From assembly GCA_031285625.1 (NCBI GenBank), contig JAITVV010000073.1, positions 50,357-114,356 of the forward strand: DNA of 64,000 nt, given 5' to 3'. Positions 25,884 to 35,589 of this stretch are shown piece after piece. How positions within the stretch are numbered: position 1 is the stretch's first letter; each line of letters opens with the position of its first letter. Both the position numbers and the translations under genes were made by a program. Source of the stretch: Prevotella sp. (GTDB lineage Bacteria; Bacteroidota; Bacteroidia; Bacteroidales; Dysgonomonadaceae). The notes beneath the pieces were generated by a model, which saw only the letters and a program-made list of their open reading frames with translations, made no database searches and was not told the DNA's origin.

Positions 25884-28800
25884 TTATAATTCTTTTGATT
25901 TATTCTTATATTCACTAGGAGTCATTCCCACAATACTTTTAAAGATTTGTGTAAAGTATTTTGTATCTGATATACCTATCATATACGAAACCTCTTTTAC
26001 CGTATACTGCTGAGTTTTCAGAAGCGCGGCAGCATATTTTATTTTTACATCCCTGATGAACTCAATAGGAGAAAACCCTGTAAGACTTTTTAGTTTTTTA
26101 AAGAATACCGTCCGGCTCATTGCCGTTGCAGCGGCAAGGTCATCCACAACAAAATCACTGTTATCGATATTATTCTCTATCTCTTCTTTGATCTTTTTAA
26201 TGAATAATTCATCCTGAGGCGTTATCCTTAATCCCGGTTCCGCATCCTTCTCTATTTGAACAGGCTTAGCCCCAACAGGCTTTTGAACAGCTCCATATGT
26301 ATCATATAGTCTTTTTCGCTGGCGGATTATATTATCAATCCTTGCTTTCAGATATTTTACACTAAACGGCTTTGTTATATAATCATCAGCACCATATTCC
26401 AGGCTATCCAATCTGCTTTCCATATCCGTTTTTGCAGTAAGCAGTATAAAAGGTATATGACTGGTATCAGAGTTAGACCTTATCTTCTGCAACAACCCTA
26501 CACCATCCAGTTCCGGCATCATAATATCGCTCAGAATAAAATCGGGAATAGCTTTTACAGCCACTTCATATCCCTGTTTACCATTCTCGGCATCCAATAC
26601 ATTATAATGGGGGCTCAATATGGTTACTATAAACCGCCTCAGGTCGGAATCATCTTCAACAACCAGAATTGTTTCCTGATCTCTATTATCATCCGTTGAT
26701 TTTATGGTTTCGGATTCACTTACTTCTTCGATAGTCTCAATCGATTCCTTACTACCCTCTTCCTTTACAGTATCGGTATATACAAATATTATATTCTCAT
26801 CTTCTTTAAAATGATCGATCCCCATAGGAAATAAGACAGTAAATACTGAACCTTCATTTACTTCGCTATCTACAGCTATCTTCGCATGATGTTTATCTGC
26901 AACTTCCTTTACAATGGACAAACCAATCCCTGTACTGGGTTTACTTTTATCTTTATTAAAGGATGCAAACCGGGTAAAGAGCTTACTTAATATTTCCTTA
27001 CTCATGCCCCTACCCTCATCTTTCACTTCGATGGCAACGGTACGGTCTTTACTATTTTTATTTACACTGACCTCTATTGTTTTCTCCACAGAAGTATATT
27101 TGAAAGCATTCGATAAAAGATTAAATACCAGTTTTTCTACACTATCCCTGTCAATCCATATTTTCTCACCATCCGTTCTGTCATTAAATTTCAAATTGAT
27201 ATTTTGAAATTCTGCTATTTTTGAGAAATTATTACATATTTCCGACACATACTCTCCTATCTGTGTTTCCTGGATATTTAGTTTTTGCTTTTGGATTTTC
27301 CTAAAATCAAGTATTTGATTTACCATACGTTGCATACGGCTTGCGTTTTTCAGCACCAATTGTAGTTGCGACTTAATATCCCCCGGAGTATGCTCATTAT
27401 CAATAATATTCTCCACCGGAGAGACAATCATTGTCAGAGGAGTGCGTATCTCATGAGAAATATCAGTAAAAAACCGGGTTTTCATCTCTGTTTGTTCATG
27501 CTCTAATTTCACCTTATCTCTTAACCGATAGAAAACAAAAAGAGTACGCAAAATGATATACAGAATAGCCCCAACAATTATAAAATACAATAAATAAGAC
27601 CAGCCTGTTTGCCAGAAAGAAGGAGTAATTTCTATTGTCAGAGTATGTTCATTATCCATCCATATACCATCACTATTAGTCGATTTTACACGGAATGTAT
27701 ATTTTCCGGGCGATAGATTGGTATAATTGGCAATCCGTTGTTTCTTTGTGATAATCCAGTCTTCTTCAAACCCTTCTAACTTATAAGCATAGGTAATCCG
27801 CTTTGGTTCGATATAATCGAGGGCCACAAATTCTATATTAATAAAATTCTGTTTGTGATTCAGCTTAATATAATTCTGATCGTCAATATTTTCTTTTAGC
27901 GGAGAATCCCCACCTATAGGTACATCTTTATTAGCTATCTGGAATTTTGTCAGTGCAAGATAAGGTTTAAACAAGTTCTTGTCATACCTTCCTATACTTT
28001 CCGGATCTATTGATAGCACACCTTTAGAATATCCTATATAAACAATTCCTGATTGTGTGGTACATCGGGCACCTTCAGAAAAATTTTGCCGATCTATCAG
28101 CCTGTTTATCTCACTATAGGTTTCAAAAGATTTTGTTTCAGGATCAAACTTGGTGACATTCCCTTCTGTTGTGATCCATAGTTTTCCATCCTTATCTTCT
28201 ACTATGGTGAGAACTACATCTAACGGCAACCCGTCTTTTATAGTATAAGATATAAATTTAGTAGGGAAGCCCATGTTATCCACCGCTTCTATCTTATTCA
28301 CTCCACCCCCGAAAGTAGCAATATAAGTTTCTCCTTTCTTTGTAGTGCATATATCATATACATCATTTTCGCTAAGGCTCTCATTATCTTCCGGAATGCG
28401 TGTATAGAACTTATAATCAATATCGTTTACCGAAGTAAAATTCGGAGAAAACATTATCAGACCTAATGTAGTACCCACACAGATATTGCCAAATTTATCT
28501 GAAAGGATTGTCCTTATCTGTGACCCATATTGGGCCGGATAATTTTTAAGATTGTTACGATAATTAATAAACCGCTCTTCTTTTTCGTCCAATAGATTAA
28601 GGCCTCCACCATATGTACCTACCCATATCCGTTTTTTGTTATCTTCGAATATAGCATATACACTATTATTACTAAGACTATACAGGTTATCAGGTGAATG
28701 CCTGTAATGTTTAATACTATATGAATTTCCGGAAGGAGTTAGCTTATATACTCCCTCTCCTTTGGTTCCTAGCCAGATATTTTTGTTACTGTCTTCAATT

Positions 28801-30311
28801 ATGCAATAAGTAATACCTTCCAGAGGATTACCAAATTCGATACGTCCATTTGAACACAAGTAACCTTTTTGTGTAAGAGATTGATCATAAACAAAGATTT
28901 TACCTCCCTTTGTTGACACCCAGAGATTCCTGTTACTGTCTTCGAAAATACTGCGTATATCATTATTAATTGTGGAATGGATATTGGGATCTACAGTTAT
29001 TGATTTATAAACATCATTACTAAAAATAACCTTGTCAAGTCCATGCGACCGGGTACTCATCCAGAGATTTCCCTGCCTGTCGGAAAAAGCCGTATGCATC
29101 ATATTCGAGAAACGCCAATCGGGAGAAGACGGCTCATTAAAAAACGGCACTAATGCATCTTTCTCTGTATTATACCAGGCAAATCCACCACCGCGCAGAT
29201 GTACCCACAAACGGTTATCCTTATCCTCGAAAATGAAAAAGTTAGAAGGGAACACATTAGATACTGCACTTTCGGTTTTTAATTCAAAGTGTCTGAATAT
29301 CTTAGTCACCGGACTAAATTTTGCTACACCTGCGTAATCCGTCTCAAACCATACATTTTTTGATTTATCTATATAGCAGGAAAGAATGCTATTAGTCCGC
29401 ATACCGGATGTATTAGACATATCATACTTCACAAAACTTTTCAATGATTGATCATAAGTATAAAAGCCATTGTCGCGTGTTGCTATCAATAGCTGATTAT
29501 TATCAATATTACCTATATATCTAATCTCTGATTTTGAATCGACCTGTAGTAATTCCGAATCACCATTTTTCTTATTATAAATCCATATCCTGCCATTACT
29601 TGATCCGAACCAGATTTTATCATCGAGTTCCATCACTGAATAAAAATCCTGAGCAGAGTTTATTTCTACATATGATTTTTCAGTAAAAAAGCTATTTATC
29701 TTCCCATCAGAAGATATCAGGTATAATCCGTTATTTGTTAACAGCCATGAATTTAACTCTCTATCCTCATATACGGCATGTATGGTATTTGCATTGATCC
29801 TGTTATTTTCTTTATTATATATCTCAATATTAAATGTAGAATCAGTTACACAGACACACCCCATATTGTCAGACAAAAGCCATACTTTACCTGAAGGAGC
29901 AGTAACTATTTTCGAAGCTATAAAAGTAAGATTCTCATGCCCCTTTACAGAGCGTATTCCCATAAACTCTTCCTTTTGGGGGTCAAATCGGTGCGGCTCC
30001 CTGTCATAGGGTAATGTCCAGATATAGCCATACTTATCTTCACTTATAAAGTCTATACGGTTACTCCGCATATGATATTTATCCCCCTGCTGTATCTTAT
30101 ATGTATAGAAGTTATATCCATCGAAGCGGCAAAGGCCATTCCATGTAGAAAACCACATAAATCCTTTCCGGTCTTGTACAATACTCATTATAGTATGCTG
30201 GGGCAATCCATCTTCAGGACCATAATGTTCAAAAAAGCATTTTTGCTGACAAAATGTAGGTAATCCAGCAATGCCAAGTATAAAAACAAGAATGGTTAGT
30301 TTCAATTTCAT
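25884..30311 (-). CDS. hybrid two-component sensor/regulator (HTCS) of the pectin locus
   Basis: The protein has 1475 residues. A signal peptide (about 1-21) precedes two-component-regulator propeller repeats (about 25-780, with repeated DxxGxxWxxT blocks) and a Y_Y_Y domain (about 800-890, YKLEGFEEDWI). One membrane helix spans about 904-928. In the cytoplasm follow HisKA with His953 (SHEIRTPLTMI), an ATPase domain (KGMSK-type G boxes, TGIGLSIVKEVA), a receiver with phosphoacceptor Asp1262 (LSDIMMPELDG), and an AraC-type DNA-binding domain (about 1375-1475). Such proteins bind an oligosaccharide in the periplasm and activate the adjacent polysaccharide locus. It is divergent from susC across 251 bases, so it very probably senses a pectin fragment. 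Confidence 0.92.
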   Translation of the reverse strand: MKLKLTILVFILGIAGLPTFCQQKCFFEHYGPEDGLPQHTIMSIVQDRKGFMWFSTWNGLCRFDGYNFYTYKIQQGDKYHMRSNRIDFISEDKYGYIWTLPYDREPHRFDPQKEEFMGIRSVKGHENLTFIASKIVTAPSGKVWLLSDNMGCVCVTDSTFNIEIYNKENNRINANTIHAVYEDRELNSWLLTNNGLYLISSDGKINSFFTEKSYVEINSAQDFYSVMELDDKIWFGSSNGRIWIYNKKNGDSELLQVDSKSEIRYIGNIDNNQLLIATRDNGFYTYDQSLKSFVKYDMSNTSGMRTNSILSCYIDKSKNVWFETDYAGVAKFSPVTKIFRHFELKTESAVSNVFPSNFFIFEDKDNRLWVHLRGGGFAWYNTEKDALVPFFNEPSSPDWRFSNMMHTAFSDRQGNLWMSTRSHGLDKVIFSNDVYKSITVDPNIHSTINNDIRSIFEDSNRNLWVSTKGGKIFVYDQSLTQKGYLCSNGRIEFGNPLEGITYCIIEDSNKNIWLGTKGEGVYKLTPSGNSYSIKHYRHSPDNLYSLSNNSVYAIFEDNKKRIWVGTYGGGLNLLDEKEERFINYRNNLKNYPAQYGSQIRTILSDKFGNICVGTTLGLIMFSPNFTSVNDIDYKFYTRIPEDNESLSENDVYDICTTKKGETYIATFGGGVNKIEAVDNMGFPTKFISYTIKDGLPLDVVLTIVEDKDGKLWITTEGNVTKFDPETKSFETYSEINRLIDRQNFSEGARCTTQSGIVYIGYSKGVLSIDPESIGRYDKNLFKPYLALTKFQIANKDVPIGGDSPLKENIDDQNYIKLNHKQNFINIEFVALDYIEPKRITYAYKLEGFEEDWIITKKQRIANYTNLSPGKYTFRVKSTNSDGIWMDNEHTLTIEITPSFWQTGWSYLLYFIIVGAILYIILRTLFVFYRLRDKVKLEHEQTEMKTRFFTDISHEIRTPLTMIVSPVENIIDNEHTPGDIKSQLQLVLKNASRMQRMVNQILDFRKIQKQKLNIQETQIGEYVSEICNNFSKIAEFQNINLKFNDRTDGEKIWIDRDSVEKLVFNLLSNAFKYTSVEKTIEVSVNKNSKDRTVAIEVKDEGRGMSKEILSKLFTRFASFNKDKSKPSTGIGLSIVKEVADKHHAKIAVDSEVNEGSVFTVLFPMGIDHFKEDENIIFVYTDTVKEEGSKESIETIEEVSESETIKSTDDNRDQETILVVEDDSDLRRFIVTILSPHYNVLDAENGKQGYEVAVKAIPDFILSDIMMPELDGVGLLQKIRSNSDTSHIPFILLTAKTDMESRLDSLEYGADDYITKPFSVKYLKARIDNIIRQRKRLYDTYGAVQKPVGAKPVQIEKDAEPGLRITPQDELFIKKIKEEIENNIDNSDFVVDDLAAATAMSRTVFFKKLKSLTGFSPIEFIRDVKIKYAAALLKTQQYTVKEVSYMIGISDTKYFTQIFKSIVGMTPSEYKNKSKEL

Positions 30312-30488
30312 AGCAGATCAGGTTTGATACAAATATAATTAGTTTTGAGGAAAATATCGTATAAAGTCAATTTGTCCCCCTCAAAAAAAATATTTTAACC
30401 CCCATTATTTCAGAAAATCGTACATAAATTGCACCCGAAATCTATTAACCGTGAAAATATAAGCCTTCTTATAATACCAATATTTATA

Positions 30489-30513
30489 GAATAAGGAATA
30501 AGGAATAAGGAAT
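30489..30513. repeat. short heptad direct repeats before susC
   Basis: GAATAAG occurs three times in tandem (30489-30509) followed by GAATA. It lies about 50 bases before the susC ATG at 30563, probably in the untranslated leader. The rest of the 251-base gap is AT-rich; I found no certain promoter box in it. Confidence 0.7.
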
Positions 30514-30562
30514 ACTGAATTCACAAACACATTAAAAAAAATTAATATTTAAATCTACAACC

Positions 30563-33500
30563 ATGCAAAAGACAATCAAAAAATTTTTGTCCTTGATTTG
30601 TATCTCGTTGTTTCTCTTATGTGGGCAAAATGTATACGCTCAACAGAAAGAAATAAAGGGCACAGTGACCGACTCCCAAGGAGAACCCCTGATTGGCGTT
30701 ACTATCGCTGTAAAGGGTACAACCAAAGCCACCATGACAGATATGGATGGTACTTATACACTTTCGGTAGGAAACGATGCAAAAACATTAATTGCAACTT
30801 TCGTAGGAATGAGACCAAATGAAAAGGCTATAGCAGGAACTGTTATAGATTTCACAATGGAAGATCTTAGTTCCGAATTAGAAGAAGTTGTAGTTATCGG
30901 TTATGGAACAGTAAAAAGGAAAGACCTGACAGGATCGGTTTCTTCTGTTAATGCTGATGCAATTGCTGCAGTACCAGTAGCTAACGTTACAGAAGCTATT
31001 ACCGGTAAACTGGCCGGGGTACAGATTACAACCACAGAAGGTTCACCTGATGCTGAAATGAAAGTACGTGTACGTGGTGGAGGTTCCATTACAGGAGATA
31101 ATACTCCATTATTTATAGTTGACGGTTTTCCGGTGCAATCAATTAGTGATATAGCACCTTCAGATATAGAATCGATAGATGTATTGAAAGATGCGTCTTC
31201 TACGGCAATTTATGGTTCCCGTGGTGCAAATGGTGTAGTCCTTGTTACTACAAAATCGGGTAAAGAAGGTAAGATAAGCGTAAACTACAATGCTTACTAT
31301 AGCTGGAAAAAAATAGCCAAAACATTGGATGTTCTTTCTCCAAAGGATTACGCATCCTGGCAATATGAACTGGCAATGTTAAATGATGATATCAAATCGT
31401 ATACAGATTTCTTCGGAAATTATCAGGATATAGACTTGTATGATAATGTTCGGTCCAACGACTGGCAAGACCTCACATTCGGGCGTACAGGACATACATT
31501 CAATCACAACCTGAGTATTACAGGCGGAAATGACAAGATACGCTATGCATTTAGTTATTCACATATGAATGACAAAGCGATTATGGTTGGCTCAAGTTTT
31601 AAACGTGATAATTTCAGTTTGAAGCTTAATACAAATCCGGCAAAGAATGTTTCTGTCGACCTGTCTGTCCGTTATTCCGACACTGATATTAATGGTGGCG
31701 GTGCTAATGATGTAGATAGCAATTATGATTCTGACAAACGTTTAAAATATTCTGTAATTTATACTCCGTTCCCATTAGCTAACCTTACATCGGAAGCAGG
31801 TAGCTCTGATGACGATCTTGGAAACCTTTTCCATCCGTTGACAGCAATATCCGACAATGACCGTAAACAAACGCGCAAAACATTAAATATGTCAGGAAGC
31901 GTAGGTTGGGAAGTTTTTGATAATTTCCGCCTTAGAGCCGAAATGGGCTTGGATGACTACAGGAATAATGATAATCGCTATTGGGGATTGACTACTTATT
32001 ATATCAAAAATGTTCCATCTTCGACAAACCAGGGACATCCGGCAATCCAGTTAAAAAATACCTCACGCCAAACATTCCGTAGTACAAATACTGTAAATTA
32101 TGACTTTAAAAAACTGTTAGGAAACGACCATCACCTTAATTTAATGGGAGGTCATGAGTATGTTATTACGAAAGAAAATATCCAGACAAATGTTGTACAT
32201 GGATTTCCAAAAACATTTACTGCCGAAGAAGCATGGAAATACTCAACAGAAGGTAAAGCAAACTCTATAGATAATCATTATAATCCGGATAACAGACTAT
32301 TATCTTATTTTGGCCGTATAAATTATGACTACCAAAGCAGATATCTATTTAGTGCTACTTTCCGTGCCGATGGTTCTTCTAAATTTGGAGACGGAAATAA
32401 ATGGGGATATTTCCCATCCGCAGCTCTTGCATGGCGTATTTCTTCCGAATCTTTTATGGCAGGAACAAAGAGTTGGTTAGATGACCTCAAACTACGCTTA
32501 AGCTATGGTACTGCCGGTAATAATAACATTCCTTCAGGACAGATAACACAAATGTACGAATCAAAAACTACCGAATGGATAAACGGATTTGGTAACTATT
32601 GGGCTCCATCAAAATATATGGCTAACCCAGACCTGAAATGGGAAACTACAGTTACCCGTAATCTTGGTCTAGACTTTACATTCCTTGGTGGCAGGTTAAG
32701 CGGTACAGTCGAAGGATACATCAATACTACAAAAGATTTGCTTATCGAATTCCCGGTACCCGGATCGGGCTATGACTACCAATACAGAAACATGGGTAAA
32801 ACTCAAAACACAGGTTTTGAGGCTTCTCTTAACTGGGTAGCAATTGATAAGAAAGATTATGGATTAAGCTTAAGTGCAAATATAGGGTTTAATAAAAATA
32901 AGATTAAATCGCTTGGAACAATGGAAGACTTCGGAGCATCTACATCGTGGGCATCTACCGAAATCGGATATGATTACTGGATTGCTACCGGAGGGTCTGT
33001 AGGACAGATATATGGATACCGTTCAGATGGCAGATATGAAGTAAGTGACTTTACAGGCTACAATGAATCAACTAAAAAATGGGAAGTAGATAAATCTGTG
33101 GCACCGGACGCATCAGGAGCAATAGGTACAGTACGCCCGGGTTCTATGAAAATAAAGGATCTGAATGGAGACGGTATTATTGATGCAAACGACAAAGAAG
33201 TGATAGGTGATGCTAATCCAACTCACACAGGAGGATTTACAATATCAGGAAGATTATATGGATTCGATCTATCTGCCAACTTTAACTGGAGTGTGGGTAA
33301 TGATGTTTACAATGCTAACAAGGTTGAATTTACTGAAACCGGTAAATATTCATACCGAAACCTGACTACAGATATGGCAAGTGGAAACCGTTGGACAAAT
33401 CTTCGTGCTGACGGTACAATCTCTAACAATGCAGATGAACTTATAGCAATGAATGCCAATACTTCTATGTGGTCACCATGGACATCCAAAATGGTATTTA

Positions 33501-33766
33501 CCGATTGGGCAGTAGAGGACGGATCTTTCCTTCGACTGAATACATTAACCATAGGTTATACTTTACCTAAATCTTTGACGACTAAAGCGAAAATACAGAA
33601 TGCCCGCTTTTATGTTACAGGTTATAACCTGTTCTGTATAACCGGTTATTCTGGCTATGATCCTGAGGTTTCAACTATGCGCAGAACGAACCTTACACCG
33701 GGCGTAGATTATTCGGCATATCCAAAAAGCCGTCAGTTTGTTGTAGGTGTTAACTTAAATTTCTAA
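30563..33766 (+). CDS. SusC-like TonB-dependent outer-membrane transporter
   Basis: The protein has 1067 residues. The signal peptide ends near VYAQ (residue 27). A CarboxypepD-regulatory-like domain follows (about 30-110, GTVTDSQGEPLIGVTIAVKG), then the TonB-box-like EEVVVIGYGT and the plug domain (about 120-235, with SSTAIYGSRGANGVVLVTTK). The rest is a barrel of about 22 strands ending in FVVGVNLNF with the terminal Phe required for barrel assembly. It imports oligosaccharides across the outer membrane together with the SusD encoded 18 bases downstream. Its place next to the hybrid regulator and pectinases indicates a galacturonan or rhamnogalacturonan oligomer as cargo. Confidence 0.93.
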   Translation: MQKTIKKFLSLICISLFLLCGQNVYAQQKEIKGTVTDSQGEPLIGVTIAVKGTTKATMTDMDGTYTLSVGNDAKTLIATFVGMRPNEKAIAGTVIDFTMEDLSSELEEVVVIGYGTVKRKDLTGSVSSVNADAIAAVPVANVTEAITGKLAGVQITTTEGSPDAEMKVRVRGGGSITGDNTPLFIVDGFPVQSISDIAPSDIESIDVLKDASSTAIYGSRGANGVVLVTTKSGKEGKISVNYNAYYSWKKIAKTLDVLSPKDYASWQYELAMLNDDIKSYTDFFGNYQDIDLYDNVRSNDWQDLTFGRTGHTFNHNLSITGGNDKIRYAFSYSHMNDKAIMVGSSFKRDNFSLKLNTNPAKNVSVDLSVRYSDTDINGGGANDVDSNYDSDKRLKYSVIYTPFPLANLTSEAGSSDDDLGNLFHPLTAISDNDRKQTRKTLNMSGSVGWEVFDNFRLRAEMGLDDYRNNDNRYWGLTTYYIKNVPSSTNQGHPAIQLKNTSRQTFRSTNTVNYDFKKLLGNDHHLNLMGGHEYVITKENIQTNVVHGFPKTFTAEEAWKYSTEGKANSIDNHYNPDNRLLSYFGRINYDYQSRYLFSATFRADGSSKFGDGNKWGYFPSAALAWRISSESFMAGTKSWLDDLKLRLSYGTAGNNNIPSGQITQMYESKTTEWINGFGNYWAPSKYMANPDLKWETTVTRNLGLDFTFLGGRLSGTVEGYINTTKDLLIEFPVPGSGYDYQYRNMGKTQNTGFEASLNWVAIDKKDYGLSLSANIGFNKNKIKSLGTMEDFGASTSWASTEIGYDYWIATGGSVGQIYGYRSDGRYEVSDFTGYNESTKKWEVDKSVAPDASGAIGTVRPGSMKIKDLNGDGIIDANDKEVIGDANPTHTGGFTISGRLYGFDLSANFNWSVGNDVYNANKVEFTETGKYSYRNLTTDMASGNRWTNLRADGTISNNADELIAMNANTSMWSPWTSKMVFTDWAVEDGSFLRLNTLTIGYTLPKSLTTKAKIQNARFYVTGYNLFCITGYSGYDPEVSTMRRTNLTPGVDYSAYPKSRQFVVGVNLNF

Positions 33767-33784
33767 ATATAAAACTGGAAAACA

Positions 33785-35563
33785 ATGAAAAAATTTATAT
33801 ATAAATCAATCTTGGCTTTGTCTCTGGCTGGTATAATAACAGCTTGTGACCTCGAAACAGATCCAAAATCTTCGGCAGAACCTGAATCCGTTTTTAAAAT
33901 ATACGGACTTGCCGAAAAGGCTGTAATGGCAATACACCAATCTTTTGGTGAACAAAATTCTTACAGAGGCAGATTCCTTCCATATTATGGGATTAATTCG
34001 GATGTGGAATGGATTAATAATATGGATGCAGCTAAAATAACTACTGATGCTAAATATCAGTTGGCTACTTACGCTCCTACTTCTACAAATACCGAAATGA
34101 ATACGGATAATAACGCATGGGCAAAATTCTATGAAGGCATTGAACGTGCAAATATGGCTATAGTTGGACTACGCACTCATGGTAATGTGGAAACAGATGC
34201 TGATATGGCTCATCTTTTAGGAGAAGCGTTGACTTTAAGAGCCGTTATTTATCTCGACTTAGTAAAAGCGTGGGGAGATGTACCAGCACGATTCGAACCG
34301 GTTACGCCTCAAACAATTTATACACCAAGATCTGACCGTGACGTGATATATAAACAAATTCTTGCAGATCTTAAAGAAGCTGAAGCTTTGGTAGCATGGC
34401 CAAACAGGTCTACTCAGACCATGACTGTAGAACGTGTAAATAAAGCTTTTGTAAAAGCCCTCAGAGCACGTATTGCATTATATGCCGGAGGATACAGCCA
34501 GCGTAAGGACGGTGTGCGCCTGAGTACAGATCCTGAGTTAAGCAGGGCCGAAATGTATAAGATAGCCAAAGAAGAATGCCTTGACATTATAAATAATGGT
34601 TCAAACAAATTGGGTTCTTTCGAACAAAATTTCAGACGGCTTTGTGAAGACCTTGTAGAAGCCGGAGAAGAATCAATCTGGGAAATTCCTTTCGCAGACG
34701 GACGCGGACGTGTACTTTACACATTCGGTGTACAACATCAGGCAGCAGACCAATATACAGGACAAGCAAAAGGTGGTGTAAACGGGCCGTTACCTTATCT
34801 TTTCTATGATTATGATTTGGAAGATGTACGTCGCGATATTACATGTGTTCCTTATGAATGGTCAAAAGAAAGTATAAGCAGGCAACAACTTCGTTCTCTT
34901 AAAACATGGTGTTTTGGTAAACTTCGTTACGAATGGATGAAACGTAAAGTAACTTCAACAAATGACGATGGTGTAAACTGGCAGTATATGCGTTTAGCCG
35001 ATGTATATCTGATGGCTGCTGAAGCTATCAATGAACTGGAAGGACCAAACAATGCCGCACAATATATGAAACCAATCTTAGATCGCGCTCTTCCTGCTGC
35101 TAAAGCAGATGCATATATGTCAAAAGCAACGGCAAGCAAGGATGCATTCTTTAATGCGATTGTAGAACAACGTGCATTCGAATTTGCCGGAGAATCTCTA
35201 CGTAGGGCTGACCTTATCCGTTGGAATCTATTAAAGACCAAACTGGATGAAGCTAAAGCAAAGATGACGCAATTGGCAAGACGCGAAGGAGCTTACAAAA
35301 ACCTTCCTGAAAAGCTATATTATAAGACAGATGTTGATAACGAAACATTGCTTATCTATGGTCTTAATCATGGCGAAACTGACGAACAAGGGCAAAAACT
35401 GATAGATGAAGAAGGATACCTGAGTGATACATGGATCAATACTGATAAGCTTACTGATGCACTTATCAACGCGCTGTATCAGAAAGATCCGAACCAAAAC
35501 CAATACTGGCCTATCTGGCAAACCTTTATCGACAGTAGTAACGGCACATTAACAAATGATTAA
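33785..35563 (+). CDS. SusD-like surface glycan-binding lipoprotein
   Basis: The protein has 592 residues. The lipoprotein signal ends at Cys21 (GIITAC). The mature part is mostly helical with TPR-like pairs, including LLGEALTLRAVIYLDLVKAWGDVP, the typical SusD helix. RLADVYLMAAEAINEL and VEQRAFEFAGESLRRADLIRW belong to the C-terminal SusD domain. It forms the lid on the SusC transporter and binds the incoming pectin oligomer. It starts 18 bases after susC and is followed 26 bases later by a beta-helix lipoprotein. Confidence 0.92.
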   Translation: MKKFIYKSILALSLAGIITACDLETDPKSSAEPESVFKIYGLAEKAVMAIHQSFGEQNSYRGRFLPYYGINSDVEWINNMDAAKITTDAKYQLATYAPTSTNTEMNTDNNAWAKFYEGIERANMAIVGLRTHGNVETDADMAHLLGEALTLRAVIYLDLVKAWGDVPARFEPVTPQTIYTPRSDRDVIYKQILADLKEAEALVAWPNRSTQTMTVERVNKAFVKALRARIALYAGGYSQRKDGVRLSTDPELSRAEMYKIAKEECLDIINNGSNKLGSFEQNFRRLCEDLVEAGEESIWEIPFADGRGRVLYTFGVQHQAADQYTGQAKGGVNGPLPYLFYDYDLEDVRRDITCVPYEWSKESISRQQLRSLKTWCFGKLRYEWMKRKVTSTNDDGVNWQYMRLADVYLMAAEAINELEGPNNAAQYMKPILDRALPAAKADAYMSKATASKDAFFNAIVEQRAFEFAGESLRRADLIRWNLLKTKLDEAKAKMTQLARREGAYKNLPEKLYYKTDVDNETLLIYGLNHGETDEQGQKLIDEEGYLSDTWINTDKLTDALINALYQKDPNQNQYWPIWQTFIDSSNGTLTND

Positions 35564-35589
35564 TTACCACTATTTATAAAAAACGAATC

